Shown here: positions 21,814-32,178 of the stretch, in pieces
Layout of the letters: the number at the start of each line of letters is the position of its first letter
How positions within the stretch are numbered: position 1 is the stretch's first letter
NCBI GenBank assembly: GCA_030685235.1
Contig: MU839131.1
Location: 124,001-188,000, forward strand
Length of the DNA: 64,000 bases
Origin: Copromyces sp. CBS 386.78
Taxonomy: Eukaryota > Ascomycota > Sordariomycetes > Sordariales > Sordariaceae
Reading direction: 5' to 3'
Position numbers and translations under genes: made by a program
Notes under the pieces: generated by a model
Seen by the model: only the letters and a program-made list of their open reading frames with translations
What the model was told of the DNA's origin: nothing
The model's database searches: none

Positions 21814-22221
21814 TTATCCATCCTTCGCCATCTTATACTCTTCCAGCGCGTTGGCCAGAGCCCGCCCAGACCCCTTTGTAATGAGCCTCCAAGTCTCCGA
21901 GCCCTCGCCGTCATCCATCACAACCTTTATCTTGACGGATTTGGGGCCATACGGTACCTCTTTGTGACTATATTCAGAGAATAGAGGTTGGTCAAGCACA
22001 CGAGTGTCATGTGATTCGGCGCGAAGCTGAAGGTGCACTTCGCCAGTAGTGTTGTTCTTGATCAGACGCAAGGACCCTTCGCCCTGCGTCTTCCATAGCA
22101 ACCTTCCTTGCTTTGTGCGCTCATCATCGCTGTCGTCGCCGTTCTCCGTGACATGTTTGTCTTCCTTGGCATAAACATCAAAAGACAACGGGGCCGTTAT
22201 CTTCGCGACCCGGTCTGCCAT
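21814..22221 (-). CDS. RanBP1-like domain ORF (Nup2-type), possibly part of a broken gene
   Basis: 135 aa from ATG at 22221. After an acidic DDSDDE segment it runs GRLLWKTQGEGSLRLIKNN, TGEVHLQLRAE, and ends with ETWRLITK then ALANALEEYK. This order matches the PH-like Ran-binding domain found at the C-terminus of fungal nucleoporin Nup2-type proteins and RanBP1. A complete Nup2 would also need FG repeats, which are absent. The frame overlaps the end of the peptidase-like ORF (22178-22849) by 44 bases in another frame. It could be an independent small gene, or the displaced C-terminal domain of a frameshifted fusion. Confidence 0.5.
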   Translation of the reverse strand: MADRVAKITAPLSFDVYAKEDKHVTENGDDSDDERTKQGRLLWKTQGEGSLRLIKNNTTGEVHLQLRAESHDTRVLDQPLFSEYSHKEVPYGPKSVKIKVVMDDGEGSETWRLITKGSGRALANALEEYKMAKDG

Positions 22222-22849
22222 CGACTAACGGTGATTGGATTTGCGGCGCCTGAATCAAGGGTTGTGCACTTGAGCTGGGTTCAACCACTCGAGAGAGCCG
22301 TTTTTCGATGTCATTGAATACTTCCTGCGCCGAGACAACGTAGGCAATCCTTGATGTGGTGCTGCCGGCAACGATATGGCCGTAGAAGGCCTTGGTCGTG
22401 GCATCAAATACGCAGGATCCCGAGTCACCAGGTTGGAGCGGTGAGCCGTGAGATAGGGGCCAGACTCGCTGGAACGAACGGGTACGCTCGATACAAATGA
22501 AGGATGGGTAACCCCATAGAATTCCATTGACAGAACCTCCGCAAGATGTGCTGGTTTGTAATATGGGTGTTGACATGAGGGATTGGAGATACGTCCCAAG
22601 GCGTGGTTATTGGAAGTTCGAGCCTCCTCGAGATCGGTACTGATGGGTCGACGGGTATAAATAAATAAGCATATAGTCAAGGTCTAACGACCCCATTACG
22701 TTGCTGGCGTCAACACTGAGAGACAGTGATTTGGAGTCCCCATGCGTTGGTCTGAGGCGCAGTCGATCCAGTAGCCTTCGGGCGTTCTTCTGCTCATTCA
22801 ATTCCCGGACACGCCCGTCTCTGTTCCGGGACAGCGATAAGACTGTCAT
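22178..22849 (-). pseudogene. GDSGS serine-peptidase-like module, interrupted by a stop
   Basis: From ATG at 22849 the frame runs to TAA at 22609-22607 and then stays open in the same frame down to 22178. The downstream half has a trypsin-fold-like pattern common in fungal hypothetical proteins: GSVNGILWGYPSF, then LQPGDSGSCVFDATTKAFYG, HIVAG and AYVVSAQEVFNDI. The conserved serine lies in GDSGS. The upstream half has the usual SLDLDYMLI-type segment. An in-frame TAA between two matching halves suggests CAA-to-TAA nonsense; a missed intron cannot be fully excluded, but no good splice sites flank it. Confidence 0.5.
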
Positions 22850-22860
22850 GTTATTCCACC

Positions 22861-23343
22861 ATGTCCACGTTCCTCAGCCATCAACTCGGGTATGTGCAAC
22901 ATGAGCTCTTTTCCAAGCACTTGCTGACGATTCTTCCATTGCCCAGCAACCCAACCTTCCCACCAGACTTCATCTCTGAAACTCTCAGCACAATCGCGCT
23001 TCTCCTCCCCGAAACCGACGCGGCATCACGGAAGGGGTACCGCAAACAAGGGGAACGGGGCGAGCTCGACATGGCGGTGCTCAAGTGCGGATCGGGATCA
23101 TCGGGGCATCGAAAAACTCGGGTCGAGGAGTACCACTGCTGGCACGATCGGCTGTTGATATTGAGGGAGGAATTCGAAGAGGCGCGGCCGATGACGGTTG
23201 CGCAGTGGTGGAATGATGGACGCGACGGCATTCAGTGGTATAGTCTGTGGATCGTCATGGGGCTGACATTGTTCTTTGGGCTGGTACAGCGCATTGAGGG
23301 GGCTATTCAGGTGTATCCGGGGATGAAGTCGTCGGGCGGATGA
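22861..23343 (+). CDS. C-terminal membrane module of a fungal hypothetical family, probably partial
   Basis: 160 aa from ATG at 22861. The C-terminal half has a pattern shared by long fungal hypothetical proteins: a W-HDRLLILREEFEEARP segment, QWWNDGRDGIQWYSLW, a single hydrophobic segment (VMGLTLFFGLV) and QRIEGAIQVY near the end. In those families this is only the last part of a protein of several hundred residues, so the present ORF looks like the 3' remnant or a short derivative. Its start lies only 11 bases from the divergent start of the peptidase-like ORF, leaving no normal promoter. Confidence 0.5.
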   Translation: MSTFLSHQLGYVQHELFSKHLLTILPLPSNPTFPPDFISETLSTIALLLPETDAASRKGYRKQGERGELDMAVLKCGSGSSGHRKTRVEEYHCWHDRLLILREEFEEARPMTVAQWWNDGRDGIQWYSLWIVMGLTLFFGLVQRIEGAIQVYPGMKSSGG

Positions 23344-23710
23344 AGCTCGGCGTTGGTGGTGGTGGTGTTTGGTTGAACATTGGAGAAAGGATTGGAAGAC
23401 GTCAAACGAACATGGTCGGGCCCCCCGCATCCGACGGCGGGGGCGGGGTTGGTGGAGTATCCAGCCTACACCGGGGCGGGAAGGGGTACGTACCTCTACC
23501 GCTGCAGCTACAGGCCCCAAAAATACATGACGATATCGTGAAAGAAAGCATCACATCATCGATGCATCACCGCATCCCGTCCCGTCTGCACATCCGCCTA
23601 CCATAGTAGGTACACATATGCACAACGCCCGCTCGACATCAAGTATGCACTCCATCTAGACGACAAACAACAACAACAACAACAACAACAAGTCATGACC
23701 ATAACCAACC
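23344..23710. other. leader and promoter of the DUF1295-type gene
   Basis: About 370 bases with GC-rich and CA-rich stretches and a (CAA)8 run just before the start codon. No gene seen. Confidence 0.5.
23668..23691 (+). repeat. (CAA)8 run in the 5' leader
   Basis: Eight perfect CAA units ending about 20 bases before the ATG at 23711. In the transcript this would be an unstructured leader segment; such CAA-rich leaders favour efficient initiation in general. An effect here is inference. Confidence 0.8.
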
Positions 23711-24943
23711 ATGGCAGTACACCTCGCTGAAACGACCAACCCATGGGGCGGTCATGCCTGGGTAACAACCGACTCTCCAAGCAAGACGGTCGTTCTCGTC
23801 GACAACCGCACCCTCTACCAGCCAGCCACCGCCCGGACAAGCCGCAGCTTTGGCAACAAACTCTTGCACTCCTCCCTCTTCGACATCGGCATCCTCCGGG
23901 ACACCCTCCTCCCCTCTCTCACTCTTCACTCGGGCCTGGCCCTTGTCGCCTACGCCGCCGGCCGCTACACCAACCGCCTCGAAACCAAAGACTGGCTGTG
24001 GCCCTCCGCCCAGGTCCTCAACGCCTGGTGGTCCGCCCTCGGCAAGCGCGTAATCTGCGATGGCATCCCTCTGTCCAGCGCCTGGGCCATCGTCGACCGC
24101 CCCCAGCGTTTGTTGTTGACGGGCGTCACCCTCTGGGGTTCCCGCCTCTTCTGGCGCATCGCGAACCGCTCCGTTAAGCGCGGCAGTGGCAAAGATGACC
24201 CCCGCTATGAAGTGACCAAGAAGCAGACGGGTTGGTCGTGGAACAAGGCCCTGTTCACTACCTATCTGCCTGAGGCGGTTTTTCAGACCTTGATTACTTT
24301 GCCGTTCACGGCGCCGTTTAGACACTTGGCTGGGTCGGACTGCCCCTTCTCGTCCTTGAGCGGTGGGTACGCGGCGGTCGGACAGGCGGTGGCCGTTGGA
24401 CTATTCAGCATGGGTTTCGCGCTGGAGGTGCTGGCGGATTGGCAGCTGGAGAAGTTCAAGGAGAGGGAGAAGGAGGGCAAGGAGAGCCATTCGGCCATGT
24501 GTAGGGAGGGCGTTTGGAGTATTGTTCGGCATCCGAAGTGAGTTGCCATCCCGTTCCCCCTTTTTCCCCATCCCCTTTCCCCGGTTGTCTGTCCAAAATA
24601 CTAACATCATGACAGCTACCTCGGCGACATGCTAGTCCACCTCTCCTTCCCGCTCCTCCTCTTCGCCAGCAACGCCCTGCAGCCCATCCACCTTCTCGGC
24701 CCTTTGACCAACTACATCTTCCTCCGCTACGTCTCGGGCGACAAGGAGAACGAGCACAGCCAGGCCCGCCGCTACAGCACCGAGAACGTCAACAAGAAGA
24801 TCGACTTTGACCGCTACCGCCGCGAGGAGAACGCCTTTTGGCCTGACAAGAGCCAGGTGTCCAACAAGTGGACCTGGATTGTTGTCGGAGCCGGTGTCGC
24901 TGGTGCTTTGTTGGAGGGTCTCGTCACACACGTGATCGCGTGA
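23711..24943 (+). CDS. DUF1295-type integral membrane oxidoreductase-like protein
   Basis: Model join(23711..24537, 24616..24943), 384 aa; the intron (AAGTGAGT donor, GACAG acceptor) restores the signature RHPNYLGDM. Several hydrophobic segments are visible (for example SLTLHSGLALVAYAAG, AVAVGLFSMGFALEVLADW, MLVHLSFPLLLFASNALQ, WIVVGAGVAGALLEGLV). The combination of a long penultimate membrane pair, LADWQLEKFK, CREGVWSIVRHPNYLG and late conserved residues identifies the DUF1295 branch related to steroid 5-alpha-reductases and isoprenylcysteine methyltransferases. Location is probably the ER or another internal membrane. The substrate is unknown. A charged segment (residues 160-175) links the two membrane halves. 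Frame intact. Confidence 0.85.
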
Positions 24944-26384
24944 CTCGCCATAGGCTGGACATCCGTGCAAATGGGTTGGAAAGCCGTCGAAATGGGTTGG
25001 ACCGTTAGCTCCGAGTTGGGCTTTCAGGAGGCCATGTTGTTGGCCAGGGAAGGGGACGATGTCGCAAAATTGCTTGCCGGGAGTGGTCATGAGTTGATGG
25101 ATTTCTTTGCCTGAGTGGAATTGCGCTTGGTTTCCTGCTTTGGGGTTGTTGTAGGATATTGTAGGATATGGTATGTAGGATATGTGGGCTTTGCAGGTAG
25201 AGGCGATACTTCGCTTCAGGGGATGTGATTCGGATGGATCTGATGGTCTTACTTTGGAGGAGTTGGATAATGTTATTTGAATAACCAAAGGACGAATCAT
25301 TTTGCCAACCCCCTCATCCATCAACTGCTTCTGTCGCTGATGATAAGCCTTTACAGCCCGGACAACCCCCTTCGCGTTAACGGACACCCGCCCTGCCTCC
25401 CGCCCACCAGCACCCAGGTCCCGGCACCGCCCCTCAGGCCCCTCTACCATCCATTATATGCCCGCCACCAGGGAACCAACCTCACTTCGGTGATTTGATG
25501 CACGGGGGACTTCCAGTCCGCCCACTTTGTGTAGCTGGGTGTAGCTGGGCTTACGTAGTGAATAGCTGTGAGCGATCAGGATGTTTGGTCAACCGACTTC
25601 TTTTTCCCACCTGGCGGTCTTCTTTTCGTTGCGTATGGCGTGTTATCACTTCGCCCTTTTTGTCCTTTGCCGCGACGCTCTCATCCAAGTGTGTCCGCTA
25701 CGGCCGGGATGCAGACCGGGGACAGACAGTCTACACAGTAGATTCTTACGCTCAAGTTATCACACAGGTCTCGTTTTAAGCGACACAAGTGAAGCATCAA
25801 ACACCGGTCCCAAGTCCGCTGCCTTCTGCATTTATGAAGCTATTGGAATCCCCTAGTCCACCAAGTCCCGATTCAGTCTGAACCTTCTCTCTGCTTCTTT
25901 TTTTCCCAAGTTGTTGCTATTGTAGGAACCGCATATTCTCCATTTTGTCCACTTCGCATCACCGTATCACCCAGACCCCCACTCCGCACTTGTTTGCTAC
26001 TGAGCTTTGAGCTTCTCCCTCCAATGTTAATTTGTCCCAAACAAAGCATGATTGTCTGCTCGCAAACCCATCTTTTATGATCTCGAACCCTGTGCTCTGC
26101 CGCCCCGGGGTGTTGAGAAAGGGAATGCGTTTGTCTTTGATCAAGGGCTGACTGTGATTCATTCACGCGCACATGGATCATCTGTGTTTGACGCCTCACC
26201 GCAAAATGAGGTTATAGGGTCTTCTTCGGCTTCCAAGTCACCAAGCTGGCTTCTTCCTTTCGAGTATTCAACCGCAGCGGCATCTGGAATAGTTCGGGAT
26301 GTCCTAGGCTTTGCAGCCACAGAACGGCATACTGTTCGGATACATCAGCACGACGAGCACACCAATTTAGTGTATACAGTCATC
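24944..26384. other. intergenic region, no gene seen
   Basis: 1.4 kb. Contains short near-repeats (GTGCAAATGGGTTGGAAAGCC and GTCGAAATGGGTTGGACC at about 24965-25005; GTAGGATATTGTAGGATATGG at about 25152-25172). Open frames here are short or composition-biased. Confidence 0.4.
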
Positions 26385-28081
26385 ATGAAGGTCCCTCTTT
26401 CTTCTGTCATCGTGGCCATTGGTCTCTCTTCGATGGCCACTGCCACTCCGTTAAACCGTGCCGTCAAACGTCAAGGAGATGTGCAGTCTTCGCGTATGTA
26501 CCCCTTCAACCTCCAATTGATGGAGTGAAGCAATCAACATCAGCTAACAACCTCACCGCAGGTACAGCTGAGGTTCGCGATATTGCTTTCTGGAGTCACA
26601 ATCACAGCGGACCTCATTCGCATAAAACTACGGGCACCCATGAGACTACCGATACTGGAAGGGCCACGATCCAAGCTCGTGATAATGCCGAAACTGGCAT
26701 CATGCCGGTTTTAACCCAAACCTCATCAACCAAAACCGATACTGGCATCATGACCATCCAAACCCACGCCTTATTAACCCAACCCGGCCCAACGCTGGTC
26801 GACCGTGATGAAGACGCCACTTCAACCCCATCCCCGTCTTCAACTACTATCTCCGACTTTCATCCCCGCGAGTTCACCGGTTTCGACATGGGCCATTTCA
26901 ATGGCATCCCCAAGCCCTCGGTCACCTGGAGTCTCACCCGCAGCCGCACCAATACTCGCCACCGGCCAACTTCCATCTACACCTCTTACGCCCATATAAA
27001 TCCTCCCCCACGGCCCACCACCTCTTCCAGGCCTGTCGCCCGTGACCTTGGTGATGGCAATGAGTCTGACACGGACGATGGGGATGACTTTTGGGACACA
27101 GCCACCAGGGACGCCTCCCAGTCCCATTTGGACCGCCGAGTAACAGTGGCTTCGACAACGGTTGTCGTAAACTCGTTTGTGACCCACACACCCGAAGTCA
27201 CATCAACTCAGTATCTTCACGTCACCTACAGCGACACCATTCAATACCATGACCAGACGAATCAGGTTCACCTTTCTCCTGTCAAAAGTTCCGCCTTTTC
27301 TGTCAATTTTGGGGCTCCTTTTGGGGGTTCTGCTCCCACCAGCACTTCTCAGCCACCCAAACCAACATCAACCTCTTCCTCCCCTCCTCCACCCCCTCCC
27401 AAGCCAACATCCACCCTAACCACCCGCACCATCACCCCACCCACCATCGAATCCAAAACCCCCATCTGCCCCGCCGCAGGCACAGCAGGCAAGAACAACA
27501 TCTGGTGCCTAGGCGGCCAGACCTTCGCCCTAGCATGCGACACCGCCCTTGACCCCTCCTCCAACAACTTCGGGTCCGTCACCTTGTCGCCCCAAAACTG
27601 GGACATGTACGGGCGATGCGGCGCGCTTTGCGCAGCTGTTCCTGATGCGAAATGCACGGGGTTTAGTTATCTTTGGGCTTCGGGACTGTGTTATCTCAAG
27701 GAGGGGGAGGGGGCGAAAGCGAAGGATGGGGGGAAGAAGGCTGAGGGGACGCATAGTGGAAGAGTGGTGGTGTTGGAGGAGGAGGAAGTGGGGAATTGTC
27801 TTGGTGTGCAGCCGAGGGTGGGACAGTATAGTGGGTTGAGAGGTGAGGGTGGTGGGAAGAGGAGGAGGGATTACTTTGACGATGGGGATGTTGAGGAGGT
27901 AGACTGGATTAGGGATGAGATGAACCAGCCGGCTCGAAGGGTTGGGCGGGATTTGGAGCTGACAAGTGGAAGTGAGGGGGTAAGGAGGAGGGGTCTTTAT
28001 AAGCATATTTGGGGGCGGGATGAAGATGAAGTGACTGAGGACATGTCGGAGTGGAATAGGATTAGGTTAGAGTATCAGTAA
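26385..28081 (+). CDS. secreted Thr/Pro-rich protein with PAN/Apple-like Cys domain
   Basis: Model join(26385..26493, 26562..28081), 542 aa. A clear signal peptide (MKVPLSSVIVAIGLSSMATA) is followed by a dibasic Lys-Arg site (AVKR|Q), suggesting Kex2-type processing. Residues 40-330 are Thr/Ser/His/Pro-rich with short imperfect repeats (TDTGIMTIQT-like), probably O-glycosylated. From about residue 340 a Cys-rich domain runs through NIWCLGGQTFALACD, SPQNWDMYGRCGALC, AKCTGFSYLWASGLCYLK, which is the spacing of PAN_4/Apple domains. The C-terminus is charged with several acidic and Arg-rich runs, unusual for a wall protein. No GPI signal is visible. Likely extracellular or wall-associated; ligand unknown. 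Confidence 0.7.
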
Positions 28082-30811
28082 TAAGTCTAGCTCTGAAGCC
28101 TGAAGGTGAAGAGGTGAGAACGCTAGGTTCAGGGTGAGAAATAGGATATGATCATACGAAGGGAAATCTAGGGAACTGTCTCTTTTGGTTGTTCCATCTT
28201 GTCCCCGGATCTAAGGCGTTAGCTCATTTTGTTATTTCCTTTCTGTTCTGGACTTTTGCATACTTCATAAGGGCCTCGGTGTGTGTTTGCCTGGATATGA
28301 CTGGTAAGGCTCACTTCCTTCTTGTTCGGGTGAACCGTCCTGTATGCCAAGGTCCTAAAGACAATTTCATGTTGACAACAACGATCATATAATTCAATGA
28401 ACATGTCGTAGCTCGCGATGGTCACCAACTGGACGCGATACACGCGAGTGTCTCAGACTCCCCTTCTCGCTCAGTCTTATTAGACTTCACACACCCGGTG
28501 TCAACATATTAAGAAATGGACCAAGGATGAGCGAGTGAGTGTCCCTGTAGTACATCACTCGACGTCCACACAGCATCAGTAGAGGTACCTTAGCCTGAAT
28601 AGCTTCCGTCGCTTAACGGAATATGGAGGTACCTTGCTCTGTACATCTGGTGGTCGATCTGCCAGCTCCGTTGGTTCGCTCCGTTGGTCCTTGACAGGCA
28701 AACAGTTATCCCACGACACTCGGTCCCTGTAGGTGATCATGCTTTAGCCCCAACAGCCTAACGTGCTAGACACTTGAGGCCAATGGGAGAATTGCGCCGC
28801 TAACTCCGTGGGTGATGCACGGCAGGGAAGCGGAAGTGTTGTACACGTACGCAGTACAAGACGCTATCTCCGCTTGCCGGGAACGACTGCTGATGGGTGA
28901 TAAGGCAGAGGGCGGATCAAACGTCTGTCTCACTCAACTCACGGTGGGGTTGTTTCAGATATGGATCTTGAACAATGCGAGTTCCGTTCTGTACCTTAGG
29001 CTGCCGTGGAGATACTCTGATGTGATGATATGCCTTCAGTCCGACCACGATGATCTTGTCGACGTGACTCCCAAATGGCAAGGACTCCGAGGGTTGGAGT
29101 TGAGCTTATCATGGATCGTCAACGGTCTCGGCGTATTCCAAGGTGTTGAACTGTTGTGGATGATCGGTGGTTTACTTGCATGTCACTTGCGTGCTGGCTT
29201 CTTTAACCTTCACGCTCTATCTCGACTTCATGAATGGAGCCTCGAGGGTAATGCAGCGGGTAAGGTCACAAGTTGCTAGTGTGGGCGAAGTGAGAGTGGG
29301 GGACAAGGCCGCGCTTGCTGTGGTTCATCAAATGTTGGCGATGAGAAGTCGCAGTGTTCCATGGTGGAACGAAGCAAACGACGGACAGGGGCTAGAGATG
29401 CGGACAACCCAAAATCCGAAGGACAACCTCAGACACTCGGCAAGAACAGAACAGAGCCCAAACTGAACAAGTATCTCCTCGCATCATCTGTTAGAAGGGG
29501 TAGTAGAGCGATGAAATTTGCCATAATCAAGCATGGCCCTCACTAACACCGGTACATGTGTCAAGATGGCCTCCTTTGCTGTTTCCTCGTGAGCGAGTGG
29601 ATTCCGAGAGCAGGAAGGTTACACCACGGTTGCTCGCTCTCCGTTGAGCCAGAGGCACTGCACGACTTTGTGGCAAAAGGGCAAGATTGAGAGATGGTGC
29701 AGGAAGGATCGAGAGAGATTGTGTGAACCTGGAAGTTTCCCAATCATCGCAGTCATGAGTTGAGTTGACCATCATTCCTTCCGCCGTGTTCGAGATAGTG
29801 TTCAAAGTGTTCCATACAGTGCGAATGGCGTTCACTTCGGTCTTCAACGTGGCAGCGATGAGACGGATGCCTCATGCTCTGAAGTGGGATAGACTAAAGG
29901 ACAGGTCTCAAAGCTTGAAACTGGACCCTGAGAAATGGAGACGATGATGCAAAATGAATTCCGGTAACTTGAACAGTTGAACGCAGTGGCACAAATGAGT
30001 GAGAGAAAGAAGCATCGCGAACGTGAACAGAACTGTATCACGTGGAAACAACACTTACCATGACGTATAAAAGCAGCTCAAGTAGTGAGCATGTGAAGTT
30101 CTCACATCAAGCGATTTGCTATCGCGAAGTACGTTGTCGTCCCCGCTGTGGTGTTCAGTTGTTTAAACGAGGTGGCAAAAGATGTTAGTGCAATTTGTTA
30201 GTGCAGTCCACTGTCGGCTTCCAAAAGGCGGCGAGCTGACAGTGCCAAAAAGTTGGACGTAACTTCCAACCCAAGGGTCGTCCATCACAGGGGTGCCCGA
30301 TCGGAGGTGGTGGGACCTTCGATGAAACGGCGGCGTGGGCCGGGGTCCTGAGACGGAGTTGGACCGGGACGGTGAACAACGGTGAGAGACCCTTGGGCCT
30401 TGGCTGCGACCGGAAGGACCCCGACCAACCGGGCGAAAGGCTTTCCACGCCGCACCACGCCGTCTCGCCGGGAATTAGCTAATGAGATAATAGCGTCCAT
30501 GTCGATCTTAACACCAGGTTCGGTTTCTTGTCGCCAAGCTCGGCCGCCAGAGCCGCATTGCAACTTCGGATCATTAAAAGTTTGCCGCAACACCATGGCA
30601 TTCGGGGATTGTGTGGGTTTGTGATATCTCTGCCGGTTGGTGATAGTCGACCATGATAAGCCCGAGGATAAGCACACTGCAGCTATCGGTCCATCACATC
30701 ATTTCTCGCCAACCCTACTTGAGGAGGTGATCCCGTTCAAGGTTGATGATCAACAACAAAACTCAAGGAACGGCTGGGATCGCTCCAAGACATTGTCTGG
30801 CAATCCTCAAA
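28082..30811. other. long region without a supported gene
   Basis: 2.7 kb. The longest frame (28812-29279, + strand, 155 codons) lacks a recognisable domain, and neighbouring frames overlap it on both strands. GC-rich sequence at 30230-30480 has no coding signature. Small AGGTACCTT/GAGGTACCT motifs occur at about 28583 and 28627. Confidence 0.4.
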
Positions 30812-30985
30812 ATGTACCAACTTTCTTCCTTTTTGGCCTTGGCTATCACCGCTTATCTCGTGAACCCTACAGCAACTCGCTCGGACTGCAACAACCACAA
30901 CGAAGCAACACAGTGCGCCAGCAAAAGATATGAAACAGCCGTCGGTGAAGGGATTCCCAAGGCAACACAAGTTCCAGGGAAATAA
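30812..30985 (+). CDS. candidate small secreted peptide (57 aa)
   Basis: ATG at 30812 (AAAATGTAC context) gives a 57-aa product with a hydrophobic signal-like segment, SSFLALAITAYLV, ending near TATRS, and two cysteines (SDC, TQC) followed by a Lys-Arg pair. No family recognised. It may be a small secreted protein or chance; the surrounding region has no other coding signal. Confidence 0.3.
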   Translation: MYQLSSFLALAITAYLVNPTATRSDCNNHNEATQCASKRYETAVGEGIPKATQVPGK

Positions 30986-31984
30986 GAAAAACGTCCCAAA
31001 AAAGAAAAGTGCAGATCGCATCTCAGGGACCTGCCACACCCGGCAGCCACAAGGGCACTGCACCACAAGGCCCCTTGAGAAGGTTCTAGCGCACGACCAG
31101 ATCCTTTCTTCTTTTGACACATGTTTTTCCGATATGAAAGTTGCACAGTAGGCAAGTAGCGGGCAATCTGGCGGGCATAACCGGCTGGGCATTCAGGCTA
31201 CCAGCCATTGAAAGGGTAAAAAGAGGCTAAGATCTGCCTTGCCGGGCTGCAGAAATCGAAAGATGTGTGGATTCCAAGGGATGAAGATCGTGTGGGACGG
31301 ATGATACAACGTTGAGCCGGTTGGGCGTTGTTCCGGTTCCTTGAATCTTTGAGGATTCTTGGCATAATTGCATTTGATCAACTGTTTGCACCGAAAAGAT
31401 GGTGGTGGGCGCAAAGGGTGAAGGGATGAAGATCTTCTGGCGTGAAACCAACTGGTGAGACTGTTTGGTGATATCTTGCGACTTGGTTGCATTGACGGCC
31501 CATGAATGCAAATCTTGGCACAATCTTGGCCCAAACGATTTTGAACAAATGGGAAAAGGGACCGCCAAGTTTGCCAAGAAGCGTGGCCTCGGTTAACAGC
31601 TCCAGAAACTCTCATTGGTTCCGTTTCCAGGCTCCCCCAAAATGCCAAGCGATGGCTTTTGCTTCGCGTCGGAGAAGGACCGAACCTGGACGGAACGGCG
31701 ACCGCCGACATGTTGCTCCCCCTTTCCATGCCGTGCCGGGTTCCCGGACACGACGGCCCCTCAACGGAGTCGGAGTGGTGGGGACCGTGTCGGACTTTGA
31801 AATGACGGAGCATGTTATTTCCCGCTATTTCCACCCGGTGTCTTGGCGCTCAAGCGCTACGGGAGACTACGGAAGCGGAGGCGGAGAACGGCGTGGGAAA
31901 ACGGATCGATCCGAGTGCGACTTTGACAGCTGAGCAGCCTTTCCTGCCGGCAACGGCAATATAACCTCTTGCGGAAAGGCTAGA
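30986..31984. other. left flank of the retrotransposon, no gene seen
   Basis: About 1 kb of normal base composition between the small-peptide candidate and the element. Overlapping open frames on both strands (for example 31193-31834 minus) look non-coding. The sharp change to AT-rich DNA starts inside the element, not here. Confidence 0.4.
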
Positions 31985-31989
31985 TCAAC
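31985..31989. repeat. 5-bp target site duplication TCAAC, left
   Basis: Identical to 37544-37548 and immediately adjacent to the left LTR, as expected for integrase-mediated insertion. Confidence 0.85.
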
Positions 31990-32178
31990 TGTCAGATTTG
32001 ACTGTGCAGAATTGATTGATTGAAGAGTGTGTGTAACTAATTCGCCTAGAAGGCCAAGAAGGTCTGGGGGGTGTTGGAGTATCCTAGAGGGACCTAAAAA
32101 CTAATAATCTAGGGGGCTGGGCGGCTAACCCAGATTGAATATAGCCAGAAACCCAAATATCCACCTTCTAATCTAATA
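31990..32178 (-). repeat. LTR, left copy
   Basis: 189 bp. It begins TGTCAGATT and ends in AATCTAATA, whose unmutated form in the other LTR is AATCTGACA, so the LTR has short inverted ends (TGTCAGATT/AATCTGACA). Differences from the right LTR are mostly G/A and C/T transitions. Confidence 0.9.

Noticed and set aside
23300..23720. CRISPR-like or array structure from CAA repeats
   Set aside because: Simple trinucleotide run with no spacers; the genome is eukaryotic.
28812..29279. 155-codon plus-strand ORF
   Set aside because: No recognisable domain, competing open frames on both strands, and composition unlike the confident genes.
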